A stretch of DNA of 49,969 nt, from assembly GCA_021372335.1 (NCBI GenBank), contig JAJFUR010000019.1, forward strand, positions 1 through 49,969, read 5' to 3'. Positions 32,182 through 40,229 of this stretch are shown in pieces; position 1 is the first letter of the stretch, and each line of letters starts with the position of its first letter. The notes under the pieces are model-generated. The model was not told where the DNA came from. It saw nothing but the letters and a program-made list of their open reading frames with translations, and did no database searches. Made by a program: the position numbers and the translations under genes. Source of the stretch: Methanobacteriota archaeon. GTDB lineage: Archaea; Thermoplasmatota; Thermoplasmata; Methanomassiliicoccales; UBA472.

Positions 32182-33108
32182 ATGAAGCTCAAGAAGCCCG
32201 TGTTGCTGCTACCGTCCGTTGGCCTCATATTCGCTGGCCTTGTCCTTATACTGTCCCCCGTGACGGCCATATTCCTCTTCAGGTCCGTGAACACGGTCGT
32301 GGGCATCATCCTCATGCTGCTCTTCACCGTGGTGGGCGCCTGGGAGATGGCACTGTCCCGGACCATCGCCGCCACCCAGGTGGGGGAGTGGAAAGGGATC
32401 GTGCGGACCCTGCTGATCGCCCTGGTCATGCGCCTGATCGCGCTCCTCCTCACCGAGGACCTGGTCCTCACTCTCAACCTCGCGGCCATGTGCCTGGAGC
32501 TGCTGGCCTTGGGGATGGTCTACGTCTACCGCGCCTCGTTCATGCCTAGCGAGGAGGAGGTGGAGGCGGCCTTGAAGCGCTTCGCCACGGTGACGGTCAA
32601 GACCGCCGCCCAATGCCCCAAGTGCTCCGCGGTCGTGGAGGCCGACTGGAGCCTCTGCCCGGACTGCGGCACACGTCTCCCGAAGTACTGCGCCAATTGC
32701 GGAACGGAGGTCAAGGAGACAGAGACCGTGTGCTGCAAGTGCGGCACCAAGATGGAGGTGCCCGCCTCGCTCCTGAGGACCGTGGAGACGCTGCGCCAGA
32801 CGGCCGAGCTTGAGGCCGCCCCCGAGACCCGCTCGGCCCGCTACGCCCGCCTGGGCGACGGGTTGCTGAAGATCGGGCAGCTGGATGAGGCGGTGGAGGC
32901 CTTCAAAGCCGCGATTCAGTATACCCGGTTCCCCCGGAAGCGCACGAACTTCATGGTCAAGCTGGCGGTGGTCATGGCCAACAAGGGGCGGCTGCAGGAG
33001 GCCGACGAACTACTGGACATGGCCCTCAAGCTGGACCCTGAGGACGTCGCCGGCGCGCGGAAGGTCCTGACGGAGCTGCGCGGCCCCGGGGAAGGGGCCT
33101 GCGCCTAG
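32182..33108 (+). CDS. Membrane protein with zinc ribbons and TPR-like tail
   Basis: A 308-residue protein with three parts. Residues 1-115 contain four transmembrane helices. Residues 140-190 hold four CxxC-type pairs (CPKCSAVVEADWSLCPDCG, then CANCGTEVKETETVCCKCG), a double zinc ribbon. Residues 220-300 look like TPR helices (ARLGDGLLKIGQLDEAVEAFKAAI and NKGRLQEADELLDMALKLDPED). It is probably a membrane-anchored adaptor or scaffold; partners are unknown. It ends convergently with endA, the two TAG stops sharing one CTAG. Confidence 0.78.
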   Translation: MKLKKPVLLLPSVGLIFAGLVLILSPVTAIFLFRSVNTVVGIILMLLFTVVGAWEMALSRTIAATQVGEWKGIVRTLLIALVMRLIALLLTEDLVLTLNLAAMCLELLALGMVYVYRASFMPSEEEVEAALKRFATVTVKTAAQCPKCSAVVEADWSLCPDCGTRLPKYCANCGTEVKETETVCCKCGTKMEVPASLLRTVETLRQTAELEAAPETRSARYARLGDGLLKIGQLDEAVEAFKAAIQYTRFPRKRTNFMVKLAVVMANKGRLQEADELLDMALKLDPEDVAGARKVLTELRGPGEGACA

Positions 33109-34148
33109 GGCCTCACCCTGGTCAGCTTGATGTAGCTAAGTTCCTGCCCGGAGCTGGCGAAGAGGATCTCCTTCTTGACCCCGTGAGCGAGCCTGACCGC
33201 ACGGGAGATCTCGGCCCAGACGGTGGAGTAGTCGTCCGGGACCACGTGCACGAGGTAGCGGGAGTGATGCTTCGCCGGGTCCCCCTCGTACACCCGGAAG
33301 TGCGTGCCGTACTTGAAGCCGGTCTTGACCACCATCCCCCGGGACCTCAGGTCCTTGTAGGCCCGCATGCGCATGTCGAAGTCGGGCTGGGCCCTCCGTG
33401 CGCTGCTCAGGAAGCCCTTCTCCCCCATCCTCTGTCCGGAGCGGAGGGAGCGCACCTCGAGCGCGCCCCTCTCCATGAGATACGCGGTCTCGAGCAACGA
33501 GAGCTGGAGCATGGGGCCGATCCTCTTTCCATAGTAGCCGTTCTCGTAGAGGCGGTCCGCGTCCTCCCCCAGCACCAGGACGGAGGAGTCGATGAGGGCG
33601 CCCTCGGCCTTGGTCGGGACCTCTGAGGCAAGCCCATGCGGCTCAGCCCCCTCGACCGTGTAATAGGTGATGTCCCCCTCCTCGTCCACCACCCCCAGCA
33701 GGAGGTCCTTGCGGGTGCGCTGTGAGGTCTCGCTCTTCTCCAGCAGGGAGGCGATGTTGAAGACCTCCCGCTCCGAGATGGCCAGCACCCAGTGCTTCGC
33801 CTGCGAGTTGTGCGGCGCGGACCCCCTCTGGTACACCCGGAAGTGGAAGTCCCCCTGGTCCAGCTTGACGATGTATCCGCGCTGCTTCAGGTCCCGGTAC
33901 ACGAGGTAGCGGGCCTGCAGGCCGTTCACCGAGCGGGCTGCGCGCCGGTAGAGGGCGGCGTGGTCCAGCGTTTTACCGTCCAGGCACACCTGGAGCTTGG
34001 CGCACTCCACCAGGTAGAGCGCCTCCAGCAGCTCAAGCTCGAGCCCTCCCCCCGGCCTTGGGTAGCCGTAGTAGCCCTTGTTATAGAGCTGGCTCCCCTC
34101 GGTCATGTCGGGGACGATGACGCTGTCGCCGACCAGCTCACCCGCCAT
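33105..34148 (-). CDS. endA: tRNA-splicing endonuclease, two-repeat form
   Basis: A 347-residue EndA, about twice the length of the homotetrameric form. Each half has an N-terminal domain and a nuclease-like domain. The C-terminal half keeps catalytic features: FKYGTHFRVYEG, HHSRYLVHV and VRLAHGVKKEILFA. The N-terminal half (DFHFRVYQRGSAPHNS) looks structural. Such fused enzymes act as dimers on bulge-helix-bulge introns, as known from Archaeoglobus and Thermoplasma. The single tRNA in this window has no intron. Confidence 0.9.
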   Translation of the reverse strand: MAGELVGDSVIVPDMTEGSQLYNKGYYGYPRPGGGLELELLEALYLVECAKLQVCLDGKTLDHAALYRRAARSVNGLQARYLVYRDLKQRGYIVKLDQGDFHFRVYQRGSAPHNSQAKHWVLAISEREVFNIASLLEKSETSQRTRKDLLLGVVDEEGDITYYTVEGAEPHGLASEVPTKAEGALIDSSVLVLGEDADRLYENGYYGKRIGPMLQLSLLETAYLMERGALEVRSLRSGQRMGEKGFLSSARRAQPDFDMRMRAYKDLRSRGMVVKTGFKYGTHFRVYEGDPAKHHSRYLVHVVPDDYSTVWAEISRAVRLAHGVKKEILFASSGQELSYIKLTRVRP

Positions 34149-34300
34149 GCCCCTTGAAGGGCGTTCGTCAGTTAAATGTTCCCGCCCGGCCTCCGCGGCG
34201 CGCTCTGTCCCGTGCAGGGATCGGGAGGGGCACCCCGTGCCCGGCCCGGAGGGCGATGTTCGAGGGCGCCCGCGTGGGTCAGCGCAGACCCTGCGCTAAT

Positions 34301-34310
34301 TATTTATACA
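34301..34310 (+). promoter_or_regulatory. TATA box for the winged-helix regulator
   Basis: TATTTATACA predicts a transcript from about 34331, which excludes the upstream ATG at 34326 and supports the ATG at 34362. The gap 34149-34300 is GC-rich with no gene I can support. Confidence 0.55.
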
Positions 34311-34361
34311 GATAGTTTACAATTTATGGATGTAAACAGATGGTTGAATAGTTGTGGGAAC

Positions 34362-34988
34362 ATGGACGAGCTCGACGTACTGCTATCGGTCATTGAGAAC
34401 CCCACCCGGCGGAAGATACTGGAGGCGCTCGTGCGGGAGCCGCAGTACCCCCTCCAGCTGTCCAGGGAGCTGGGGCTCAGCCAGCAGGGCATAATGAAGC
34501 ACCTGAGGATGCTGGAGGACCTGGACCTGGTCCGCTCCTTCTCGGAGGAGAGCGACCAGGGAGGTCCCGCCCGTAGACGGTACTTTCCGACCATGGGCTT
34601 CACCATGGTGGTGGACATCGGTCCCGGCCTGTTCAATGCCGAGGTGGCGACGCGGCCCTTCGAGGAGCGGGCGACCGAGAGGGAAGGGACGGGCAGGAGG
34701 CTGATGGACCTCCGCAAGGACATAGAGGCGCTCGACCGCGAGCTGGAAGAGCTTGGGCAGAGGCGGGCCCAGCTCATCGCGGAGAAGGAGAGGCTGCTGG
34801 AGGAGGCGGGGCATTTGGTGGAGGAGGCCGTTCCGGACTACCGTAGCCGGAGGGTGGCGTACGAGTACATCCTACACCCGGAGATGGACGTCAAGGAGCT
34901 GGCGAGCGAGCTGGGGATGCGGGACGATGTGGTCGAGGACATCATCTCATCCTTGGAGGACGATAACGATGGAGAGCGATCTGGATAG
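34362..34988 (+). CDS. ArsR-like winged-helix transcriptional regulator, candidate heat-shock regulator
   Basis: A 208-residue protein. The winged helix is at about 8-75 (VIENPTRRKILEALVREPQYPLQLSRELGLSQQGIMKHLRMLEDLDLV). A long coiled-coil (about 105-155) and a second short HTH-like segment near the C-terminus (DVKELASELGMRDDVVEDIISSLE) follow. Its family (ArsR/Phr-like) includes the Pyrococcus heat-shock regulator Phr, which represses hsp20 and an AAA ATPase gene. Here hsp20 and cdc48 start 350 bp downstream, which suggests an equivalent role. The end overlaps the coiled-coil gene. Confidence 0.85.
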   Translation: MDELDVLLSVIENPTRRKILEALVREPQYPLQLSRELGLSQQGIMKHLRMLEDLDLVRSFSEESDQGGPARRRYFPTMGFTMVVDIGPGLFNAEVATRPFEERATEREGTGRRLMDLRKDIEALDRELEELGQRRAQLIAEKERLLEEAGHLVEEAVPDYRSRRVAYEYILHPEMDVKELASELGMRDDVVEDIISSLEDDNDGERSG

Positions 34989-35262
34989 ATACGTGAAGGA
35001 GATTAGGCGCATCGGGGGGGACCTGGAGAGGGCCCTGCGTGCCGCCGCTCAGGACCTGGACCGGTTGGGGCGGGAGGCGCTCACCGAGGCGGCGATGAAC
35101 GCCAAGCAGGGAGGGAAGGAGGCCGAGCAGGCCCTACTGCGGCTTGAGAGGGAACTCAGGGAGGGCGGGCCGAACATCCGCCGGGGGATGGAGGAGCTGC
35201 AGCGGCGCATGAACGAGGCCGCGGCCAAGCTCGAGGAGGAGCTTAAACGGTCTTCTAAGTAA
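34969..35262 (+). CDS. Small coiled-coil protein
   Basis: A 97-residue, almost wholly helical, charged protein (SDLDRYVKEIRRIGGDLERALRAAA, then GMEELQRRMNEAAAKLEEELKRS). Heptad-like Leu/Ala spacing suggests a coiled coil. The ATG overlaps the regulator gene by 20 nt, with GGAGGA about 9 nt upstream, so the two are co-translated. There is no assigned family. It sits immediately before the hsp20 promoter. Confidence 0.68.
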   Translation: MESDLDRYVKEIRRIGGDLERALRAAAQDLDRLGREALTEAAMNAKQGGKEAEQALLRLERELREGGPNIRRGMEELQRRMNEAAAKLEEELKRSSK

Positions 35263-35263
35263 A

Positions 35264-35273
35264 GTATATATAG
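35264..35273 (+). promoter_or_regulatory. TATA box for hsp20-cdc48-hsp20
   Basis: GTATATATAG is a strong TATA element. Predicted transcription start is near 35294, immediately before the palindrome at 35297. Confidence 0.65.
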
Positions 35274-35296
35274 AAGTTTAAACACTATAGTATTGC

Positions 35297-35319
35297 ACTA
35301 AGAGTATACAACTCTTAGT
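35297..35319. promoter_or_regulatory. Palindromic candidate heat-shock operator
   Basis: ACTAAGAG and CTCTTAGT form perfect 8-bp arms around a 7-nt spacer. The site covers roughly +3 to +25 of the predicted hsp20 transcript, where a bound repressor would block initiation. A leader RNA hairpin is the other reading. Confidence 0.6.
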
Positions 35320-35342
35320 TAACATGTTGGAGGTGATGCAAC

Positions 35343-35831
35343 ATGGCAATAATGAAGAGAGAGAGGAAAGAGCCGGTGGACCTTAGTCCCCGTGCTTGGG
35401 CCTGGAGCCCCGTCTCCATGTTCGAGGAGATGGACCGGCTGTTGAACGACCTGCGCTCTGGGCTAGTCATGCCTGGGTATGACGTCTTGCCAATGGAGGG
35501 GGCCAGGGTGCCTACCTTGGACCTCAAGGAGGAGGCCGACCGCTTCCTGGTGCAGGCCGAGCTGCCCGGGATGACCAAGGATGACGTGTCCATAGAGATG
35601 GACGATGAGGTCCTGGTGATAACGGCGAACAAGGAGCAGGAGCGCGAGGAGGAGGAAGGCGGGTACATCCGGAGGGAGAGGGGCTGCATGCGCTTCTACC
35701 GCCAGCTGCGCCTGCCAGAGAACGTGGACCGTGGCGGGATCAAGGCCAAGATGGAGAACGGGGTCCTAGAGGTGGTCCTGCCCAAGGTGAAAGCGAGCGA
35801 GGAGAAGAGGAGCAAGATCGAGGTGGAGTGA
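35343..35831 (+). CDS. Small heat-shock protein, Hsp20/alpha-crystallin family (first copy)
   Basis: A 162-residue sHSP. The alpha-crystallin domain spans about 52-150 ([30 protein letters not shown], then [10 protein letters not shown]). A variable N-terminal arm ([15 protein letters not shown]) precedes it. The C-terminal IxI motif is weak (SKIEVE). It is an ATP-independent holdase that prevents aggregation. GGAGGTGA precedes the ATG. First gene of an operon with cdc48. Confidence 0.93.
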   Translation: MAIMKRERKEPVDLSPRAWAWSPVSMFEEMDRLLNDLRSGLVMPGYDVLPMEGARVPTLDLKEEADRFLVQAELPGMTKDDVSIEMDDEVLVITANKEQEREEEEGGYIRRERGCMRFYRQLRLPENVDRGGIKAKMENGVLEVVLPKVKASEEKRSKIEVE

Positions 35832-35841
35832 TCTCCACCTC
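35820..35841 (+). promoter_or_regulatory. 9-bp hairpin at the hsp20 stop codon
   Basis: GAGGTGGAG and CTCCACCTC pair perfectly around TGAT, which contains the hsp20 stop codon. The hairpin ends 3 nt before the cdc48 Shine-Dalgarno AAGGAGG, so it may tune cdc48 translation or stabilise the hsp20 portion of the mRNA. Confidence 0.5.
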
Positions 35842-35859
35842 ATAAGGAGGAACGATAAC

Positions 35860-38043
35860 ATGAGCGCGTCCGACAAGGTATTGAAGGTGTCCGAGGCCAA
35901 ATCCAAGGACGCTGGTAGGGGGATAGCCAGAGTGGACCCCGCGGTCATGGAGGCCTTGGGCCTGAACGCGGGGGACGTCGTGCAGATCGAGGGCAAGAAG
36001 AAGACCGTGGCGCTGGTATGGCCTGGGTACAACGAGGATGCCAACCGCGGAGTGATCCGCATCGACGGAACGATAAGGCGGAACGCCCAGACCAGCATCG
36101 ATGAGAAGGTGTCCATCCGGAAGGTGACCGTCAAACCGGCCCAGAAGATCACCTTCGCTCCCACAGAGGAGCTCCGCATCATGGGCGGGGAGGAATACCT
36201 GGCCCAGATGATGGAGGGGCGGGTCTTCACCCGCGGGGACGTGGTCGAGCTGAACGTGATGGGCCGGCGCATAGACCTGGTGGTGATGGCGCATTCCCCC
36301 GCGGCGGACGCGGTGCTGCTGACCAGGGACACTGAGATCAAGCTTAGCGACAAGCCTACTAAGGAGGCCCCATCTGGCATTCCGAAGGTCACCTACGAGG
36401 ACATCGGAGGCCTGGGAGATGAGGTCAGGAAGGTTCGGGAGATGATCGAACTCCCGCTCAAGCATCCGGAGCTGTTCGAGCGCCTGGGCGTCGAGGCGCC
36501 GAAGGGCGTGCTCCTGCACGGCCCGCCTGGAACGGGCAAGACCCTCTTGGCCAAGGCCGTAGCGGGGGAGACGAGCGCCAACTTCGTTTCCATTAGCGGC
36601 CCGGAGATCATGAGCAAGTTCTACGGGGAGAGCGAGGAGCGCCTGCGGGAGATCTTCAAGCAGGCGGAGGAGAACGCCCCGTCCATCATCTTCATCGATG
36701 AGATCGATTCCATCGCCCCCAAGAGGGACGAGGTGTCGGGGGAGATGGAGCGGAGGATAGTGGCCCAGCTCCTGGCGCTGATGGACGGCCTGGAGGCGCG
36801 CGGGAAGGTGGTGGTCATAGGCGCCACCAACCGGCCGAACGCCCTGGACCCCGCGCTGCGCCGCCCCGGCAGGTTCGACCGGGAGATCGAGATCAACATC
36901 CCCAACCGGGAGGGCCGCCTGGACATCCTGCAGATCCACACCCGCGGGATGCCCCTGGCGGAGGACGTGGACCTCGAGCGCCTGGCGGACCTCACCCACG
37001 GGTACGCCGGGGCGGACCTGGCGGCGCTGTGCAAGGAGGCCGCGATGCACTCCCTCCGGAGGATCCTGCCCGACCTGGACCTGGAGGCCGACAGCATCCC
37101 AGCCGAGGTGCTGAACCGCATCACCGTGCAGAAGGACGACTTCTTCGCCGCCCTGCGGGAGATGTCTCCGTCCAGCATGCGCGAGGTGCTGGTCGAGTCG
37201 CCGAACCTCCATTGGGATGACATCGGCGGGCTGGACGACGTAAAGGCGGAGCTGAAGGAGGCGGTGGAGTGGCCGCTCAAGTACGCCAAGCTGTTCGAGC
37301 ACATGAACGCCGAGCCTCCGAAGGGGGTGCTGCTGTACGGGCCCCCTGGAACGGGCAAGACCATGCTGGCGAAGGCGGTGGCCACGGAATCGGAGAGCAA
37401 CTTCATCAGCATCAAGGGGCCCGAGTTCCTGAGCAAGTGGGTGGGCGAAAGCGAGAAGGCGGTGCGCGAGACGTTCCGCAAGGCTAGGCAGGCGGCGCCG
37501 TGCGTCATCTTCATGGACGAGATCGACTCGATAGCGCCCACCCGTGGCGGGGACTCTGACTCCCACGTGACGGAGAGGGTGATCTCCCAGCTGCTGACCG
37601 AGCTGGACGGCCTCGAGGCGCTGCACAACGTGGTGGTCATCGCCGCCACGAACCGGCCGGACATAATAGACCCGGCGCTGCTGCGCCCCGGGCGCTTCGA
37701 CCGGCTTATCCAGGTGGGAGCGCCGGACCTTGAGACCAGGAAGGCCATCCTGGAGGTCCACTTCAGGCGCAAGCCCCTGGCGGACGACGTCGACCTGAAG
37801 GACATAGCGCTCCGGACCGACGGGTACACCGGCGCTGACCTGGCGGCCATCGCCAACGAAGCGGTCATGGCCGCGATCCGGGAGGCCGTGGCGTCCGGCA
37901 AGGGCGAGGACAAGGAGGCGCTGAAGGACCTGAAGGTGCAGATGAGGCACATACTGGGGGCGGTGGAGAAGCACCGCCCCCTCTCCCTTCAGGAGCTGAG
38001 CAAGTTCCAGAAGATTGCCAAGGATTTCGAGTACGTGAGGTGA
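35860..38043 (+). CDS. cdc48: Cdc48/VCP (p97) AAA+ ATPase
   Basis: A 727-residue unfoldase. The N domain (1-175) has the double-psi barrel start [20 protein letters not shown]1 has Walker A GPPGTGKT at 221-228 and DEID at 280-283. D2 has Walker A at 494-501 and DEID at 553-556, and both rings keep arginine-finger regions (RRPGRFDR and LRPGRFDR). It extracts and feeds substrates to the 20S proteasome. The C-terminus ends FEYVR and lacks a clear hydrophobic-Tyr-X end. It lies between two hsp20 genes. Confidence 0.96.
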   Translation: MSASDKVLKVSEAKSKDAGRGIARVDPAVMEALGLNAGDVVQIEGKKKTVALVWPGYNEDANRGVIRIDGTIRRNAQTSIDEKVSIRKVTVKPAQKITFAPTEELRIMGGEEYLAQMMEGRVFTRGDVVELNVMGRRIDLVVMAHSPAADAVLLTRDTEIKLSDKPTKEAPSGIPKVTYEDIGGLGDEVRKVREMIELPLKHPELFERLGVEAPKGVLLHGPPGTGKTLLAKAVAGETSANFVSISGPEIMSKFYGESEERLREIFKQAEENAPSIIFIDEIDSIAPKRDEVSGEMERRIVAQLLALMDGLEARGKVVVIGATNRPNALDPALRRPGRFDREIEINIPNREGRLDILQIHTRGMPLAEDVDLERLADLTHGYAGADLAALCKEAAMHSLRRILPDLDLEADSIPAEVLNRITVQKDDFFAALREMSPSSMREVLVESPNLHWDDIGGLDDVKAELKEAVEWPLKYAKLFEHMNAEPPKGVLLYGPPGTGKTMLAKAVATESESNFISIKGPEFLSKWVGESEKAVRETFRKARQAAPCVIFMDEIDSIAPTRGGDSDSHVTERVISQLLTELDGLEALHNVVVIAATNRPDIIDPALLRPGRFDRLIQVGAPDLETRKAILEVHFRRKPLADDVDLKDIALRTDGYTGADLAAIANEAVMAAIREAVASGKGEDKEALKDLKVQMRHILGAVEKHRPLSLQELSKFQKIAKDFEYVR

Positions 38044-38047
38044 TAGT

Positions 38048-38557
38048 ATGAGGAGGATGCGACGTGATGATGATTGGAGCGGGCTGTTCCGTTCCTTTGA
38101 CGAGGAGTTTGATGCGATGCGCGAGCGCATGGACCGGCTGATGGAGGCAGCCTTGCGCGGCACCGGGGAGAACCCCCTGGTGTACGGGTTCTCCATGCGC
38201 ACCGGGCCCGACGGGAGGCCGATGGTGCAGGAGTTCGGTAATGTGCCCCGAGGGGGCGGTCTCCCTCCGGACACCAGCTACCGCGAGCCGCTCACGGACG
38301 TGGTGGAGGAGGAGGGGCGGGTGAAGGTGATCGTCGAGCTCCCGGGCGTGGAGAAGAAGGACATCGACCTCAGGGCGGAGGACCGCCAGCTCACCATCTC
38401 CGTGGACACGGAGCGCAAGCGGTTCAACAAGACCCTGGAGCTGCCGTGCGAGGTCCGCCCGGAGAGCGCCAGCGCGGAGTACCGCAACGGGGTGCTCACC
38501 GTGTACCTGGACCGGGTGCCCTCCGTGCCGAAGGGCCGGAAGATCGACATCAAATGA
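38048..38557 (+). CDS. Small heat-shock protein, Hsp20 family (second copy)
   Basis: A 169-residue protein. It starts with a basic and acidic arm (RRMRRDDDWSGLFRSFDEEFDAMRERMDRLM). An alpha-crystallin domain at about 85-165 follows (EPLTDVVEEEGRVKVIVELPGVEKKDIDLRAE, then NGVLTVYLDRV), ending PKGRKIDIK. The domain is shorter than in the first copy and has low similarity to it. It starts 4 nt after the cdc48 stop, so it shares the operon. T-rich TTTACCTTTTT follows as a likely terminator. Confidence 0.88.
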   Translation: MRRMRRDDDWSGLFRSFDEEFDAMRERMDRLMEAALRGTGENPLVYGFSMRTGPDGRPMVQEFGNVPRGGGLPPDTSYREPLTDVVEEEGRVKVIVELPGVEKKDIDLRAEDRQLTISVDTERKRFNKTLELPCEVRPESASAEYRNGVLTVYLDRVPSVPKGRKIDIK

Positions 38558-38591
38558 ACGGGGCCTGGCCCCTTTACCTTTTTGATAATCA

Positions 38592-38599
38592 TTATATAG
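38592..38599 (+). promoter_or_regulatory. TATA box for the COG1395-type regulator
   Basis: TTATATAG is centred 26 nt before the GTG at 38621, predicting a leaderless transcript. Confidence 0.55.
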
Positions 38600-38620
38600 A
38601 AGTTATAGCGAATTACATCC

Positions 38621-39580
38621 GTGCAGCGCGAAGAGCTCATCCGGTCCGTGCGGGAGCTGTTGCTTCGCTCCGGCTTCCGCGCCTCGATGCCCCTTAGGCT
38701 GAGGAGCATCGCCTTCGATATAGTCGCACGAAGGGACCGCAGCCTGCTGCTCGTGAAGGTGCTCACCAACATCGACGCGTTCTCGAAGGAGAACGCCGAG
38801 GAGCTCAAGGTCCTGGCGGAGGCGTTGGAAGGGTCGATCGTGCTCGTCGGGGAGCGCTCCGGCTCTGGCGACCTGGAGCCGGGCATCGTCTATTCGCGCT
38901 TCGACATCCCGATCATCGCGTACGATACGATGAAGGCCCTGCTCCTGGAGGATGAGCCTCCGTTCATCTTCGCCGCGCCCGGTGGGCTGTACGTCCGCCT
39001 TGACAGCGACCTCCTGCACCGCATCCGGGAGGACCGGGGGCTCAGCCTCGGCACCCTGGCGGAGGTGGCGGGGGTGTCCCGCCGCACCATCCAGATGTAC
39101 GAGGCCGGCATGGGGGCGATGATCGACGCCGCCCTGCGGCTGGAGGAGTACCTCGAGAGGCCGCTGGTGGTCCCGGTGGACCCCATGGGGTATCGCCCCC
39201 CGCCCCGGGAGCCGCGTCCGCTGGAGATGGAGAGGTACGACGAGTTCAGCCGCAACATCTACACCATGCTGACCCAGCTGGGGCTGGTGGTGAGGCCGAC
39301 GGAGAAGTGCCCCTTCGAGGCGCTGACGGGCGACCGGGACCTCCTTCTCCTCACTGGCCTGGGGAAGGACGAGGCCAGGTTGGCGGACAAGGCTAAGGTG
39401 GTGGCGGACGTCGCGCGCATCACCGGCAAGGAATCGGTTATATTCATCGAGAGGCTACGCACCAGGCAGAGCATCGAGGGCACCGCGCTCATCGGACGTG
39501 ACGAGCTGCAGAAGATAAAGGAGTCGGAGCGCCTGCGCAAGATGGTCAACGCCCGGAGCGAAGTGGATGCAAAGGATTGA
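38621..39580 (+). CDS. Putative HTH transcriptional regulator (COG1395-type)
   Basis: A 319-residue protein. The N-terminal region (about 1-120) resembles a restriction-endonuclease-like fold (LRSIAFDIVARRDRSLLLVKVLTNIDAFSKENAEELK). A Cro/CI HTH (IREDRGLSLGTLAEVAGVSRRTIQMYEAG) is at about 130-160. The C-terminal part contains a second alpha/beta domain (RDLLLLTGLGKDEARLADKAKVVADVARITGKESVIF). This architecture is the archaeal COG1395 family, function unknown. The start is GTG at the predicted transcript 5' end. It overlaps the next gene by 14 nt. Confidence 0.86.
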   Translation: MQREELIRSVRELLLRSGFRASMPLRLRSIAFDIVARRDRSLLLVKVLTNIDAFSKENAEELKVLAEALEGSIVLVGERSGSGDLEPGIVYSRFDIPIIAYDTMKALLLEDEPPFIFAAPGGLYVRLDSDLLHRIREDRGLSLGTLAEVAGVSRRTIQMYEAGMGAMIDAALRLEEYLERPLVVPVDPMGYRPPPREPRPLEMERYDEFSRNIYTMLTQLGLVVRPTEKCPFEALTGDRDLLLLTGLGKDEARLADKAKVVADVARITGKESVIFIERLRTRQSIEGTALIGRDELQKIKESERLRKMVNARSEVDAKD

Positions 39581-40190
39581 GCTGAACGGTTCGAAGGTGT
39601 ACGTCCTTCCGGTGATCAAGGGATTGGTCAGTGAGGGGGAGAAGGTCCGCGCGGCCATCCTCGAGACCCGACCGGAGGCGGTGGGCGTCTCGATATCGAG
39701 GGAGGAGCTGGAGGGGCTGCGTTCCTACCAGGGGGAGGAGATCGGCCTGAGCGCCCTTGAGGAGGCGTACCGGGCAGGGCTGGAGGAGTTCGGGGAGGTG
39801 CAGCTGCCCCCGCCGTGCTACCTAGAGGCACTCCGGACGTGCGAGGAACTCGGGATCCCGCTCATCCCGCTCGACATGAACGAGGAGCTCTTCTCCGAGA
39901 GGTACTGCGAGCTGGTCGGAGGGTTGGAGCTGGTGAAAGAATCGTTCTTCTCCCGCCGGATCGCCCGGAAACGGTTCGACATGGCGAGCGCCGAGGCGTT
40001 CGTGCTGGACTATGACCGGAAGGTGAACGGGGGGAGGGGGATCGCGGCACTCAATGCGGAAAGGGAGGGGCATATTGCCGATGTCGCCAAGGGATTGGCG
40101 GCGGGACGGTCGCATCTGCTGCTACTGATAGAGCTGGAGAGATGCGGGGGGGCGGTCAGAGGCATGGCCTTGGATGCGAGTGATTTATAG
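39567..40190 (+). CDS. TraB/Tiki-like fold protein lacking the usual His motif
   Basis: A 207-residue protein. The pattern KVYVLPVIKGLVSEGEKVRAAILETRPEAVGVSISREELEGL, a later EELGIPLIPLDMNEELF and a terminal helical segment recall the TraB/GumN/EreA-like fold (VGTAHVS...EKPDxVxxELxxxR). Here the GTAH motif is replaced by LPVIKG, so metal catalysis may be lost. The family call is tentative. The ATG overlaps the previous gene, which suggests functional pairing. Confidence 0.5.
   Translation: MQRIELNGSKVYVLPVIKGLVSEGEKVRAAILETRPEAVGVSISREELEGLRSYQGEEIGLSALEEAYRAGLEEFGEVQLPPPCYLEALRTCEELGIPLIPLDMNEELFSERYCELVGGLELVKESFFSRRIARKRFDMASAEAFVLDYDRKVNGGRGIAALNAEREGHIADVAKGLAAGRSHLLLLIELERCGGAVRGMALDASDL
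40181..40189 (+). promoter_or_regulatory. TATA-like element for the UbiA-type gene
   Basis: TGATTTATA at the end of the previous gene is centred about 26 nt before an in-frame ATG at 40212. Confidence 0.4.
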
Positions 40191-40229
40191 AGAGAAAGCT
40201 GCTTGATGGCCATGGAGGGGAGCGGTCCG

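Noticed and set aside
31184-38043. Inteins in TFB or Cdc48
   Set aside because: Both genes have normal lengths with contiguous motifs; no splicing-domain sequences interrupt them.
35740-38274. 844-codon open frame antisense to cdc48
   Set aside because: Same GC-driven shadow effect; the sense gene is an intact Cdc48.
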